Origin: Pyrobaculum sp. 3827-6
GTDB lineage: Archaea; Thermoproteota; Thermoprotei; Thermoproteales; Thermoproteaceae
Length of the DNA stretch: 64,000 nt
Reading direction: 5' to 3'
Assembly (NCBI RefSeq): GCF_025641885.1
Contig: NZ_JAOTQN010000001.1
Span: 248,001-312,000, forward strand
The position numbers were made by a program, and so were the translations under genes. Numbering within the stretch: position 1 is the stretch's first letter; each line of letters opens with the position of its first letter. Below, one piece after another: positions 34,300 through 42,735 of this stretch. The notes under the pieces were generated by a model. That model was given only the letters and a program-made list of their open reading frames with translations, was not told the origin of the DNA and ran no database searches.

Positions 34300-35679
34300 A
34301 TGAGTAGAAACCTCCTAATAGGTCTAGTGGCAGTTGTTATCATAATCGCCGCGGCTCTTGGCTACATAGCCTCACAACCCCAGACCACAACAACAACCCC
34401 AGTTGCCACACCTACCACAACCCCCCAAACCACGCCGACGGCTAGCCAGCAACCGCCTACCACAGCCACCACTACCCAGACGCCAACAGCGACGCCGAGC
34501 CCCACGACGCCCACTGCTACAACCACTGCGACTACCACGGCTCCGTCCCCGACCCAGACACCCACGACTACGCAACCCCCCGCCCAGAAAGTCACGGTGA
34601 GGATTTGGCACGCGCTTAATCCAGAGGAGGAGTCGGTGTTTAAACAAATTGCGGCGATGTATATGCAGAGCCACCCCAACGTCCAGGTAGTGTTTGAAAA
34701 CAAGGCTCCTGATCTCCAGACGGCGGTTCTTGCCGCTATATCGACAGGCGAGAAGTTCGACTTGTTTATATGGGCCCACGACTGGATTGGGCTGATGGTG
34801 GAGGCCGGCGTGTTGAAGCCCGTGGATAACGAGGTCGCTGACGTCTTGCCGAAATTTGCCGTGTCGATACCGCAGTACAAGGGCCACATCTACGGCCTGC
34901 CGTTCACGGCGGAGACGGTGGCGTTGATATGCAACAAGAAGATAGTGGCAGAGCCTCCCAAAACCTTCGCCGACTTGTTGAAGATAATGCAGCAGTACAA
35001 CAAGCCGCCTCAGAGCTACGGCATAGCGTACGTTGTAAATCCCTACTTTATCTCTGCGTGGATACACGGCGCCGGCGGCTACTACTTTGACGACAAGACA
35101 GAAAAGCAGGGTCTGACAAATCCCAAGTCTATCGCCGGGTTCGTCTTCTTCAAGACGTATATCATGCCCTACGTAGGGCCCAACCCCACCGACTACAACA
35201 CACAGGTGAGTCTATTCCTCAGCGGCCAGGCGCCGTGCATGGTAAACGGGCCGTGGAGCATCGGCGCGGTGAAGCAGAAAGGGCTTGACATATTTGTGGC
35301 GCCGCTACCCCCCGTAAACAGCACCTACGTCCCGAGGCCCTACGGAGGGTTGAAGATGTTCTACGTCACAATCTACGCGTCTAGGGAGGCCATAGACTTC
35401 ATGAAGTGGTTCACCTCAGACCCGCAGGTGGCCAAGATTCTCGTTGATAAGCTAGGCTACGTCCCAGTGCTGAAAGACGTACAGGTGCAGGATCCCATAG
35501 TGCAGGGCTTCTACGAGGCGGTGAAGAACGTATACCTCATGCCCGTGTCGCCAAAAATGCAACCAGTGTGGGGAGCTGTGGATTTGGTAATCCAAAACGC
35601 CATCGTCTCCGACCAGAAGTCTATCCAGCAGGCGGTTAACGACGCGGCGAAAGACCTCTGCGCGAGAGACAACTGTTAA
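34300..35679 (+). CDS. ABC transporter maltodextrin-type substrate-binding protein
   Basis: A 459-residue family 1 solute-binding protein: hydrophobic anchor MSRNLLIGLVAVVIII, a 70-residue Thr/Pro-rich linker (35-100), then the binding domain (VRIWHALNPEEESVFKQIA, FDLFIWAHDWIGLMVEAGVL, YGLPFTAETVALICNK, GQAPCMVNGPWSIGAV). It holds maltose, maltodextrin or related sugars next to the membrane. TATA TCTATAAAAAC at 34270-34280 gives a leaderless start. The first permease ATG follows its stop directly. Confidence 0.88.
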   Translation: MSRNLLIGLVAVVIIIAAALGYIASQPQTTTTTPVATPTTTPQTTPTASQQPPTTATTTQTPTATPSPTTPTATTTATTTAPSPTQTPTTTQPPAQKVTVRIWHALNPEEESVFKQIAAMYMQSHPNVQVVFENKAPDLQTAVLAAISTGEKFDLFIWAHDWIGLMVEAGVLKPVDNEVADVLPKFAVSIPQYKGHIYGLPFTAETVALICNKKIVAEPPKTFADLLKIMQQYNKPPQSYGIAYVVNPYFISAWIHGAGGYYFDDKTEKQGLTNPKSIAGFVFFKTYIMPYVGPNPTDYNTQVSLFLSGQAPCMVNGPWSIGAVKQKGLDIFVAPLPPVNSTYVPRPYGGLKMFYVTIYASREAIDFMKWFTSDPQVAKILVDKLGYVPVLKDVQVQDPIVQGFYEAVKNVYLMPVSPKMQPVWGAVDLVIQNAIVSDQKSIQQAVNDAAKDLCARDNC

Positions 35680-36603
35680 ATGAGGCCACAGTTGTTAATA
35701 ATACCGGGCCTCCTCCTTTTTCTCTTCTTTAATCTATGGCCCATTGTATACTCCATCTACATCTCCTTTACTAATGCAAACATCAGAAACTTCCCCCCTC
35801 CCCCTCCCTGGGCGCCTGAGGAGCTGAGACAGGCAAGGCAACCACCCGACTACGTGGGTCTGTCGAACTACGCCTCGATATTCGCCGGCCCCGCCTCCGC
35901 CGGCTTCCTGGGGGCTGTCTTGTGGACGCTGATCTTCGTGGCTCTCTCCGTCCCTGCCAAGGTGGCTCTGGGCACTTTTGTGGGGTTGCTTATGTCCTCC
36001 GACAAGGTGTTGGGGAGGTCCTTAATGCGCGCCTTGTTAATAGTGCCCTGGGCCCTGCCCCTCATCCTCTCCGTGGTGGCTTGGCGGTACGTCTTCGACC
36101 CAACCTACGGCGTCGTCAACCAGTGGCTGTACTACCTCGGCGTGTCTAAGCCGCCCGACTGGTTTGTAAACAAGGACTACGCATACGCGGCCATGGTGGT
36201 GATAGAGGCGTGGCTCGCCTACCCCTTTATAATGACCGTGGTGATAGGCGCCTTGGCTAACGTGCCCAGAGCCGCCTACGAGGCCGCCTACATCGATGGG
36301 GCCGGTAGATGGACCATATTTTCGAGAATTACCCTCCCCCTCATAAAGAGGCCTCTCATATACGCCACGGTTATGACAACCGCCGCGTCGCTACAGTTCT
36401 TTCTAGTTGCCTACCTCTGGAACTTTATCCAGCTCTACGACCGCTTCGTACTTGCGTATGGATTCTACTGGGCATTCGGCTCCCCCTTCAGAGAATACGG
36501 CCTCGCCGCCGCGGTCTTGACCACGTCGGCTCTCATAATTTCTGTGTTTATGATCCTGGCGATTAGACTAACCGGCCTCATGAGGGGGATGTATGAAAGC
36601 TAG
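35680..36603 (+). CDS. ABC sugar transporter permease (MalF type)
   Basis: A 307-residue membrane protein with six transmembrane segments and the coupling EAA loop EAAYIDGAGRWTIFSRITLPL. An unusual proline-rich extracellular insertion (PPPPPWAPEELRQARQPPD) follows the first segment. The ATG is contiguous with the stop of the binding-protein gene, and the next permease overlaps by 11 nt. Confidence 0.9.
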   Translation: MRPQLLIIPGLLLFLFFNLWPIVYSIYISFTNANIRNFPPPPPWAPEELRQARQPPDYVGLSNYASIFAGPASAGFLGAVLWTLIFVALSVPAKVALGTFVGLLMSSDKVLGRSLMRALLIVPWALPLILSVVAWRYVFDPTYGVVNQWLYYLGVSKPPDWFVNKDYAYAAMVVIEAWLAYPFIMTVVIGALANVPRAAYEAAYIDGAGRWTIFSRITLPLIKRPLIYATVMTTAASLQFFLVAYLWNFIQLYDRFVLAYGFYWAFGSPFREYGLAAAVLTTSALIISVFMILAIRLTGLMRGMYES

Positions 36604-37399
36604 CGCCGCCCAGACCCTCGCCGCCGCCGCGGCCACTCTGCTACTCTTCTACCCAGTGCTCCAGATAATTCTCCTCTCGGTGAACAAGCTACCCTACTTC
36701 AGGCTGGGGGGCGACTTCGTCCCCACGTTAGAGTCGTTCCAATGGGTTTTGCAACAGCCCGAGTTCTGGAGAGGACTGGCAAACAGCCTAGTCGTGTCCC
36801 TCTCCACGGTGGCCATGGTCATCGCCCTTGCTCTGCCGGGGGCCTACGCCTTCAGCCGGTACAGATTCAGGGGTCGGGACCCCCTCCTCTCTTTTTACGT
36901 GGTGTTTACACAGATGGCCGGGGGGCTGGGGATCGCCGGGTTGATAGCCCTATTTGCCATAGTCTCCGCCCTCGGGCTTAGAAACAACCTCCTGGCGCTC
37001 GCGGCGATTTACGCCGCCGGGGCAGTGCCCTACCACACGTGGTTGCTCAAAACCTATATAGACACCATCCCCAGATCCGCCGAGGAGGCGGCGTTGATAG
37101 ACGGCGCAGGCGTCGGGACTCTGCTGGCGAGGGTGGTGCTCCCCTTAATGGCGCCAGCCCTGGCCGTGTCTGCGATACTTTCCTTCATCGGCGCGTGGGG
37201 AGAGTTGATACTAGCCAACCTCTTCCTCTCTGGTGAAAACAGGACGTTAATACTCTGGATATACTCCCTCATGTCCAACGTCTACTCTGTCCAGTGGAAC
37301 CGCTTCGCCGCGGCCGCCCTTCTGTACGCCGTACCGCCCGTCGCCCTCTACGTAGTTCTGCAGAGATTTATCAAGAGGGGACTCGCCTTCGTCTACTAG
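36593..37399 (+). CDS. ABC sugar transporter permease (MalG type)
   Basis: A 268-residue protein with six transmembrane segments and the EAA loop EEAALIDGAGVGTLLARVVLPL. It forms the channel with the MalF-type partner. No MalK-type ATPase gene follows; the next gene is convergent and their stops share a CTAG. The ATPase must come from elsewhere in the genome. Confidence 0.9.
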   Translation: MKASAAQTLAAAAATLLLFYPVLQIILLSVNKLPYFRLGGDFVPTLESFQWVLQQPEFWRGLANSLVVSLSTVAMVIALALPGAYAFSRYRFRGRDPLLSFYVVFTQMAGGLGIAGLIALFAIVSALGLRNNLLALAAIYAAGAVPYHTWLLKTYIDTIPRSAEEAALIDGAGVGTLLARVVLPLMAPALAVSAILSFIGAWGELILANLFLSGENRTLILWIYSLMSNVYSVQWNRFAAAALLYAVPPVALYVVLQRFIKRGLAFVY

Positions 37400-37569
37400 C
37401 CCCACTCCAGCACGTATTCAAAACGGTCGGCGTACCAACGCGCGGCCCTCAGCGCCAGCGACGGGCTTCTAAACTTCGCCACGGGCTCCCACCCCTCTTC
37501 AACCAGATCCAGCTCCTCCTCCCTCAGAGCCACGAAAACCCTCCCAGGTTTAATAAATAGAGTGGGCAT
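37396..37569 (-). CDS. Small conserved protein, paralog of the gene at 30122
   Basis: 57 residues from ATG 37567-37569 (MPTLFIKPGRVFVAL), about 24 nt from TATA TTTTAAAAAC at 37587-37596; the longer upstream frame would overlap the next gene. EEGWEPVAKFRSPSLALRAAR...EYVLEWG matches the C-terminal half of the 69-residue protein at 30122. Function unknown. Confidence 0.5.
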   Translation of the reverse strand: MPTLFIKPGRVFVALREEELDLVEEGWEPVAKFRSPSLALRAARWYADRFEYVLEWG

Positions 37570-37609
37570 AGGCACCTCCACAGCCGTTTTTAAAAGCCTA
37601 ACAGGCAAT

Positions 37610-38038
37610 TTAACCGAAAGATTTTCTAATAGGCTGGATCGAGGCCGACTCCACCACGGCGCCGTCCACCGCAACCCTCAGCGCCGCCTCCACCCCCTCC
37701 CTCGAGGGGCCCGGCACAGCCACCACTGCGCCCCTCCCAGAACGCGGATAGTACTCAGCGGCTACTATCAAGGGGTGCTCCTCCAGCCTCCTAACCACCA
37801 CTCTGTCGTCTAGGCCTTTCTTCGCCGTGAAGACGTACACGGGCAGGGCCAGCTCGTGTCCCATATCCAACACTGTTCTCACCACCTCTGCCGGCGACTG
37901 CCCGTCGGCGAGCTCGATAACTATATTCCTCCCCTCTCTATACACGTTGCACACCCCTCCAAGCGCCACTAGGAAATTTGACAAGATCTCCACGTCGCCG
38001 TAGCTGTCGTAGGTGGGTGTTAAAACAATCTTCCTCAC
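37610..38038 (-). CDS. Hypothetical protein, 142 residues
   Basis: Two alternating beta-alpha units are suggested (VEILSNFLVALGGVCNVYREG; VRTVLDMGHELALPVYVFT; VAVPGPSREGVEAALRVAVDG), a pattern similar to small ACT- or ferredoxin-like folds, but no known motif is present. It is downstream of htpX with 23 nt between and probably shares its transcript. Confidence 0.5.
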   Translation of the reverse strand: MRKIVLTPTYDSYGDVEILSNFLVALGGVCNVYREGRNIVIELADGQSPAEVVRTVLDMGHELALPVYVFTAKKGLDDRVVVRRLEEHPLIVAAEYYPRSGRGAVVAVPGPSREGVEAALRVAVDGAVVESASIQPIRKSFG

Positions 38039-38061
38039 GAGGGAAAAAGCGGTTTGTATTT

Positions 38062-39105
38062 TTAAAGCTGGAGCTCGTCTAGGAACTTGAGCCGCTTCGG
38101 GATTGGCGGGTGGGTTGCGAAAACCTCCTCAAAAACGGAGTAGCTAGACCTCTTTATCGCCTCTACGTCGGATCTAGTCACCGTCACAAATGGGTTCGCC
38201 ACGGCGTTTACCAGGGCGTAGATAAACAACGCCCTAAACTTCTCGCCCCTCACCGCCTCGTGGGCCTCCGGGTTGGAGAAGTAGAACTTGTGAATCTTGG
38301 CTAGGGCGAACTGCATAGCCTCCTTACCCGCCGCCTTGGCGCCTGCGGTGTCTGCGTAGTACTCCCTCAACCTGCTAAAGGCCAATACCAGCAACTGCAC
38401 CAGGAAGGACACGACGACGGCCAGAACCCCGACGGCGGCGAGGGCCGCCGCGTTGTTGTTCCTACTGCCGGAGGAGGCCATCGCCATGCGTACAGACGTG
38501 ACGCCTAGGTAGTAGAGGATTGACGGCAGGACGCCGAAGAGGAGCATAATCGCGTTGTCTCTGTGTAGGTGGTGGCCAATTTCGTGGCCGATGACAGCCT
38601 CCAGCTCCCTCCTGTCGGTGATGGCCAGCATACTGCTAGTCACCGCCACGTGTCTGCCCGATAGGAAGTTGCCGTAGGCGAAGGCGTTTGGGGGGCCGTC
38701 AACCACCACGGCCTTTATTTTAAACGGCGCGCCGAGCCTCGCCGCCACCTCGTCAACTATCTGCTGGAGGCGGGGATCCGGCCTCGCGCCGTAGGCGGCG
38801 TTTATCATAAAGGGCGACGCCAGGTACGTCAACAGGTTCATGAGAACGACGAAGAATATGAGGCCCATGAAGAAGCCCACGCCGTAGGCGCCTAGGCTCG
38901 GCAAGGCCACTATCGCGATTAGGTAGATCACGAAGGCTGTGGTGAGGATAATTAGGACAGCTGTCAGCGCCATGGCGCCGAATAGAGTTAGGCGGCCGGA
39001 TACGGAGCTGGCGAGCTTAGGCGCCACGGTGGCGGCCACTATAAACATGGCGATGTACCCCAGTACGTATAGACCCAGCGCCACTGGGTCGAAGAGGGGG
39101 ATCAT
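38062..39105 (-). CDS. htpX: HtpX-like M48 membrane metalloprotease
   Basis: A 347-residue protein: four hydrophobic segments (1-110), then the zinc site VIGHEIGHHLHRDN with the third ligand in SRLREYYADTAGAKAAG. The family degrades misfolded membrane proteins and is heat-shock linked in bacteria. A perfect inverted repeat lies between TATA (GGATTAAAAACT, 39124-39135) and start, where a repressor would block initiation. Confidence 0.9.
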   Translation of the reverse strand: MIPLFDPVALGLYVLGYIAMFIVAATVAPKLASSVSGRLTLFGAMALTAVLIILTTAFVIYLIAIVALPSLGAYGVGFFMGLIFFVVLMNLLTYLASPFMINAAYGARPDPRLQQIVDEVAARLGAPFKIKAVVVDGPPNAFAYGNFLSGRHVAVTSSMLAITDRRELEAVIGHEIGHHLHRDNAIMLLFGVLPSILYYLGVTSVRMAMASSGSRNNNAAALAAVGVLAVVVSFLVQLLVLAFSRLREYYADTAGAKAAGKEAMQFALAKIHKFYFSNPEAHEAVRGEKFRALFIYALVNAVANPFVTVTRSDVEAIKRSSYSVFEEVFATHPPIPKRLKFLDELQL

Positions 39106-39108
39106 GAC

Positions 39109-39125
39109 CCGGTTTTGAGAACCGG
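39109..39125. promoter_or_regulatory. Inverted repeat at the htpX transcription start (operator candidate)
   Basis: CCGGTT (39109-39114) and AACCGG (39120-39125) are exact complements around TTGAG. The element overlaps the stretch from 4 to 20 nt upstream of the htpX ATG, between TATA and start, an ideal position for a repressor. Confidence 0.45.
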
Positions 39126-39227
39126 ATTAAAAACTTTTCCGCCGGTACGTGAATTCGTCACCTTTCGGAAACGGGGACTCTCTTCACTCTCTGGGACAGT
39201 TTTTAAAACCTTTAAGTGTATATAGCC

Positions 39228-39536
39228 ATGTCTTGTGTAGATGAACAGACGGCGGAGAAGATTGCGAAGAGGAAGGCCTTGGGGAGGCTGGGGGGGTTGA
39301 GGAGGGGGGTTAGGATTATTAGGCTGAGAGTCGGTGAGGACTGGCTGTTCGGCTTCCTGAAGATGAAGTTTAGAGAGGAGGGCTTCCAAGTCGCGGTGAA
39401 GTTTGCCTACGTGGATTGCAAAGGCGCGGCTTTTGAGAAAATCCCGCCGGCCGTGGAGGAGAAGGTGAGGAGGTATCTGGAGGACGGCCTCGCGGCTCTG
39501 CTTGAGAGGGAGCTTGGCAACGCTGTTAGGCAGTGA
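39228..39536 (+). CDS. Hypothetical basic protein upstream of moeA-PBP
   Basis: 102 residues from ATG 39228, with TATA TTTTTAAAACC at 39200-39210. The N-terminal third is rich in Lys, Arg and Gly (AKRKALGRLGGLRRGVRIIRLRVG), followed by FLKMKFREEGFQVAVKFAYVDCKG and a helical end. No family recognised. Its stop overlaps the start of the MoeA fusion (GTGA), so the two proteins are made together and may act in the same pathway. Confidence 0.5.
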   Translation: MSCVDEQTAEKIAKRKALGRLGGLRRGVRIIRLRVGEDWLFGFLKMKFREEGFQVAVKFAYVDCKGAAFEKIPPAVEEKVRRYLEDGLAALLERELGNAVRQ

Positions 39537-41452
39537 CGAAGAGAGTAATTTTTCACGACTTGGTGACTCTGGAACAAGCGTCTGAGGTGCTGTACAAATT
39601 CGCTAAGCCGCTTGGCGAAGAGGAGGTGGACATATCCCAGGCCTATGGCAGAGTCCTGGCGCGCGACGTCGTGGCGCCGGTGGACGTCCCGCCGTTTGAC
39701 CGCTCTACTGTAGACGGCTACGCGGTGGTGGCGGAGTCCACATATGGCGCCTCTGAGCTGACGCCGGTGGATTTAAAGCTGGTCGGGAGGGTGGACGCGG
39801 GGGGCTGGCCGGAGGGCGAGGTCAGGGGTGGCGAGGCGTATGAGGTGGCCACGGGGGCGCCTCTGCCCAGGGGGGCCAACGCGGTGGTTATGGTGGAGTA
39901 CACCCAGGAGAGGGGCGGCGTGGTGAGGATATTCCGCTCCGCGGCCCCGGGGGAGAATGTAATGAGCGCTGGGTCTGACATATCGGCGGGTGAGGTGGTG
40001 TTGAGGAGGTGCGCCAGGCTCACCGCTAGGGAGGTGGGCGTACTGGCGGCGCTGGGGATTAGGCGGGTGCCCGTGGTGAAGAGGCCTAGGGTTGGCATAA
40101 TTTCTACGGGCAACGAGCTGGAGCCGCCGGGGTCGGAGCTCGGCCCTGGCAAGCTGTACGACGTCAATAGCTACTCCCTCGCCGCCGCCGTGGCGGAGGC
40201 CGGGGGGGTGCCGGCGCTGTACGGCATAGTGAGAGACGAGGAGGCTAGCTACAGAGAGGCGATCACCCGCGCTCTCTCGGAGACGGACGTTGTCTTAATC
40301 AGCGGGGGGACGTCGGCGGGGGTCACAGATTTGACGTATAGAGTGCTGGGGGAGCTGGGCGACGTCTTGTTCCACGGCGTGATGGTGCGCCCCGGGAAGC
40401 CCACCCTAGCGGCGGCTGTGGGCGGGAAGGTGGTGGTGGGTCTGCCGGGGTACCCCTCCTCCGCCTTGATGATATTCCATACCGTTGTTAGGCCGTTCCT
40501 CTTGAGGCTGCAGTGTCTAGAGCCCGCGCCTCCTGCCACGTACCGGGCGAGGCTCGCCTACGGCGTCGAGGGGGCGAAGGGGAGGCGCGCCCTGTATCCA
40601 GTGGTGCTTATAGCCAGAGCCGGCGGGTACAGGGCGTATCCGCTGTACGCGGAGTCCGGCGCCATTTCCGTGCTGGCGAGGGCCGACGGCTACATCGTAA
40701 TACCGGAGAACGTGGAGTTTATGACCGAGGGGGAGGAGGTGGATGTGTTTCTCTTCGAGAAGTACAAACCAGCAGAGCTATACTTCATCGGGAGCCACGA
40801 TCCCCATCTAGACGCCGTACTGGCGAGGCGCAACGTCAAGACTGTCTACGTGGGGTCCATGGGGGGGCTTATGGCGCTGAGGAGGGGGGAGGCCGACATG
40901 GCGGGTAGCCACATGCTGGACATGGAAACCGGCATTTACAACGTTCCGTTTGTACAGAGGCTGGGGATTAAAAACGCCGTGGTGATAGGTCTCTACGAGA
41001 GGGAACAGGGGCTAATTGTGCAGAGGGGCAACCCCAAGGGGGTTAGGGGCGTCGAAGATCTGCTGAGGGGAGACGTGGTGTATGTAAACCGGCCGAGGGG
41101 AACCGGCACGAGGGCTCTGCTCGACATACAGCTTGCGAAGCTCGCGGAGAGGCTCGGCACGTCTTTTGAGGAGCTGACTAGGCGCATAAGGGGCTACACA
41201 TACGAGGTGAGGACCCACACGGCGGTGGCCGCCGCGGTGGCCCAGGGGAGGGCGGACGTTGGGCTCGGCGTTAGGTACGCCGCTGAGCTCTACGGCCTAG
41301 ACTTCATACCGGTTGGCTGGGAGGAGTACGACCTAGTGGCTAGGAGGGAGGCGCTGGACAAGGCGATGGAGATTGCGGAGGAGGCGCTGAGGGAGCTTCC
41401 GAGGGGCTACCAGAGGTATGAGATGTCGGGGAGGATTAAGTGGGAGGGCTAG
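39533..41452 (+). CDS. moeA: MoeA molybdopterin molybdotransferase fused to periplasmic-binding-type domain
   Basis: A 639-residue protein. Residues 1-400 are a complete MoeA (PPFDRSTVDGYAV, TGAPLPRGANAVVMVEYT, GIISTGNEL, ISGGTSAGVTDL, RPGKPTLAA, GLPGYPSSALM). Residues 405-610 are a PBP-like/LysR substrate domain (ELYFIGSHDPHLDAVLARR, GSMGGLMALRRGEADMAGSH, RPRGTGTRALLD, VAAAVAQGRADVGLG), known from MoeA-LysR-type fusions and ModA-like oxyanion binders. It likely inserts Mo or W into adenylylated molybdopterin; the fused domain may sense or deliver the oxyanion. It is convergent with a second moeA and their stops overlap by 4 nt. Confidence 0.88.
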   Translation: MTKRVIFHDLVTLEQASEVLYKFAKPLGEEEVDISQAYGRVLARDVVAPVDVPPFDRSTVDGYAVVAESTYGASELTPVDLKLVGRVDAGGWPEGEVRGGEAYEVATGAPLPRGANAVVMVEYTQERGGVVRIFRSAAPGENVMSAGSDISAGEVVLRRCARLTAREVGVLAALGIRRVPVVKRPRVGIISTGNELEPPGSELGPGKLYDVNSYSLAAAVAEAGGVPALYGIVRDEEASYREAITRALSETDVVLISGGTSAGVTDLTYRVLGELGDVLFHGVMVRPGKPTLAAAVGGKVVVGLPGYPSSALMIFHTVVRPFLLRLQCLEPAPPATYRARLAYGVEGAKGRRALYPVVLIARAGGYRAYPLYAESGAISVLARADGYIVIPENVEFMTEGEEVDVFLFEKYKPAELYFIGSHDPHLDAVLARRNVKTVYVGSMGGLMALRRGEADMAGSHMLDMETGIYNVPFVQRLGIKNAVVIGLYEREQGLIVQRGNPKGVRGVEDLLRGDVVYVNRPRGTGTRALLDIQLAKLAERLGTSFEELTRRIRGYTYEVRTHTAVAAAVAQGRADVGLGVRYAAELYGLDFIPVGWEEYDLVARREALDKAMEIAEEALRELPRGYQRYEMSGRIKWEG

Positions 41453-42690
41453 CCCTCCACAGGACCCAGTAGTAGCACCTCCACCTCCTCCCCCTCGTCG
41501 TAGCCCTCGCGGTTTTCTGGAATAATCAACAGCCCATTGCCCCTTGTCAGCGTCGACAAAACGCCGCTGCCGGTCACCGCCAGCGGCTCTGCGTACAGCC
41601 TCCCATCCCGCCTCACTACTCTGACACGTACGAAGCTCCTCACATTTATCGGCGTGGTCACCCGCCTGGTGAGCGTGGCCTTGACTACCGGCGCCGGCTC
41701 CTCCCTAGCCCCCACCATGTGCAGAATTATAGGTTTTACAAAAACCTCAAACCCAACTATAGACGCCACGGGGAAGCCCGACAGCATCACGACAGGCTTC
41801 CCGTTCACGACGGCGGCGCTGTTGGGCCTTCCAGGCCTCGCGGCTATTCCGTGGATTAAGACTTCCGGCTTGAGGTGGGCCACGGCCTTGACCACGTAGT
41901 CCGGCTCCCCCACCGAGACTCCGCCCGTGGTGATCACTATGTCGTGGCTTGGCAAGGCTTTCGACACGGCGCTGTGGATATTCTCCTCGTCGTCTGGCAC
42001 AATACCCATGTAGGAAACCTCAACGCCCATATCTCTCAAAAGCGCCGTGATGACGTGCCTAGTGCTGTTGATTATCCTCCCCGGGGGAGGCGGAGCTTCC
42101 TCAAGCTCCACCAGCTCGCTACCGGTGGAAATCAAGGCGGCTCTCACCCTATACACCGAGACCTCCCGTATCCCCAGCGACGCCAAGACGCCGACGTCCC
42201 ACGGCTTGATCCTCCTCCCTCTTTTCAACACCACCTCGCCAGCCGCCACGTCCTCCCCCCTCCTCGACACGTAGTAGTACTGGGGGACCGGTCTGTAGAC
42301 CTCGATGTAATCCCCCCTATCCGCCGCCTCTTCGTAGGGCACGACGGCGTCTGCACCTTTGGGCAGAGGCGCCCCTGTGGCTATCTCCACCGCCTCGCCA
42401 GGTCCCAACGCGCCTTGGTACTCCCCGCCCGTGACCACCTTGCCCGTCTTTTTCAGGGTGATGGGGTTTGTACGGGAGGCCCCCAGGGTGTCGGCTGACC
42501 TCACGGCGTAGCCGTCAAAAGCCGCCCGGTCAAACGGCGGCACGTCGACGGGCGCCACCACGTCTTCAGCGGCGTAGAGACCCACGGACTGGGGCGTCGG
42601 CACTCTCCCCGCCGCGGGTTTGTGCGCCACCGCGTTGATTATAACTCTCTGGGCCTCGGCGATTGGCGTAAGCGCCTTGAAGCCCTTCAC
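41449..42690 (-). CDS. moeA: MoeA molybdopterin molybdotransferase (single domain)
   Basis: A 413-residue protein with PPFDRAAFDGYAV, TGAPLPKGADAVVPYEEA, ALISTGSELVELEE, TTGGVSVGEPDYV and RPGRPNSAAV. It lacks the extra binding-protein domain of its convergent paralog. Two MoeA proteins are common in archaea using tungsten; which inserts Mo and which W is not known. GTG start 42690, 23 nt from the palindromic TATA box at 42710-42717. Confidence 0.9.
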   Translation of the reverse strand: MKGFKALTPIAEAQRVIINAVAHKPAAGRVPTPQSVGLYAAEDVVAPVDVPPFDRAAFDGYAVRSADTLGASRTNPITLKKTGKVVTGGEYQGALGPGEAVEIATGAPLPKGADAVVPYEEAADRGDYIEVYRPVPQYYYVSRRGEDVAAGEVVLKRGRRIKPWDVGVLASLGIREVSVYRVRAALISTGSELVELEEAPPPPGRIINSTRHVITALLRDMGVEVSYMGIVPDDEENIHSAVSKALPSHDIVITTGGVSVGEPDYVVKAVAHLKPEVLIHGIAARPGRPNSAAVVNGKPVVMLSGFPVASIVGFEVFVKPIILHMVGAREEPAPVVKATLTRRVTTPINVRSFVRVRVVRRDGRLYAEPLAVTGSGVLSTLTRGNGLLIIPENREGYDEGEEVEVLLLGPVEG

Positions 42691-42709
42691 ACAGATGGGG
42701 ACAGCTTTG

Positions 42710-42717
42710 ATTTAAAT
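42710..42717. promoter_or_regulatory. Shared palindromic TATA box (moeA / unknown gene)
   Basis: ATTTAAAT is a perfect palindrome in a 45-nt divergent gap. Its centre is 23 nt from the moeA GTG (42690) and 23 nt from the GTG at 42736. It is the only TATA-like sequence there and fixes both start codons. Confidence 0.65.
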
Positions 42718-42735
42718 ACTTGGCATGGTGGCTAC

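Noticed and set aside
34370-34590. Low-complexity ACC/ACA/CCC region considered as a repeat array
   Set aside because: It encodes the Thr/Pro linker of the binding protein in one open frame without regular spacers.
42622-42735. N-terminal extension of the 42736 gene
   Set aside because: It would be antisense to the first moeA codons and would contain the shared TATA box.
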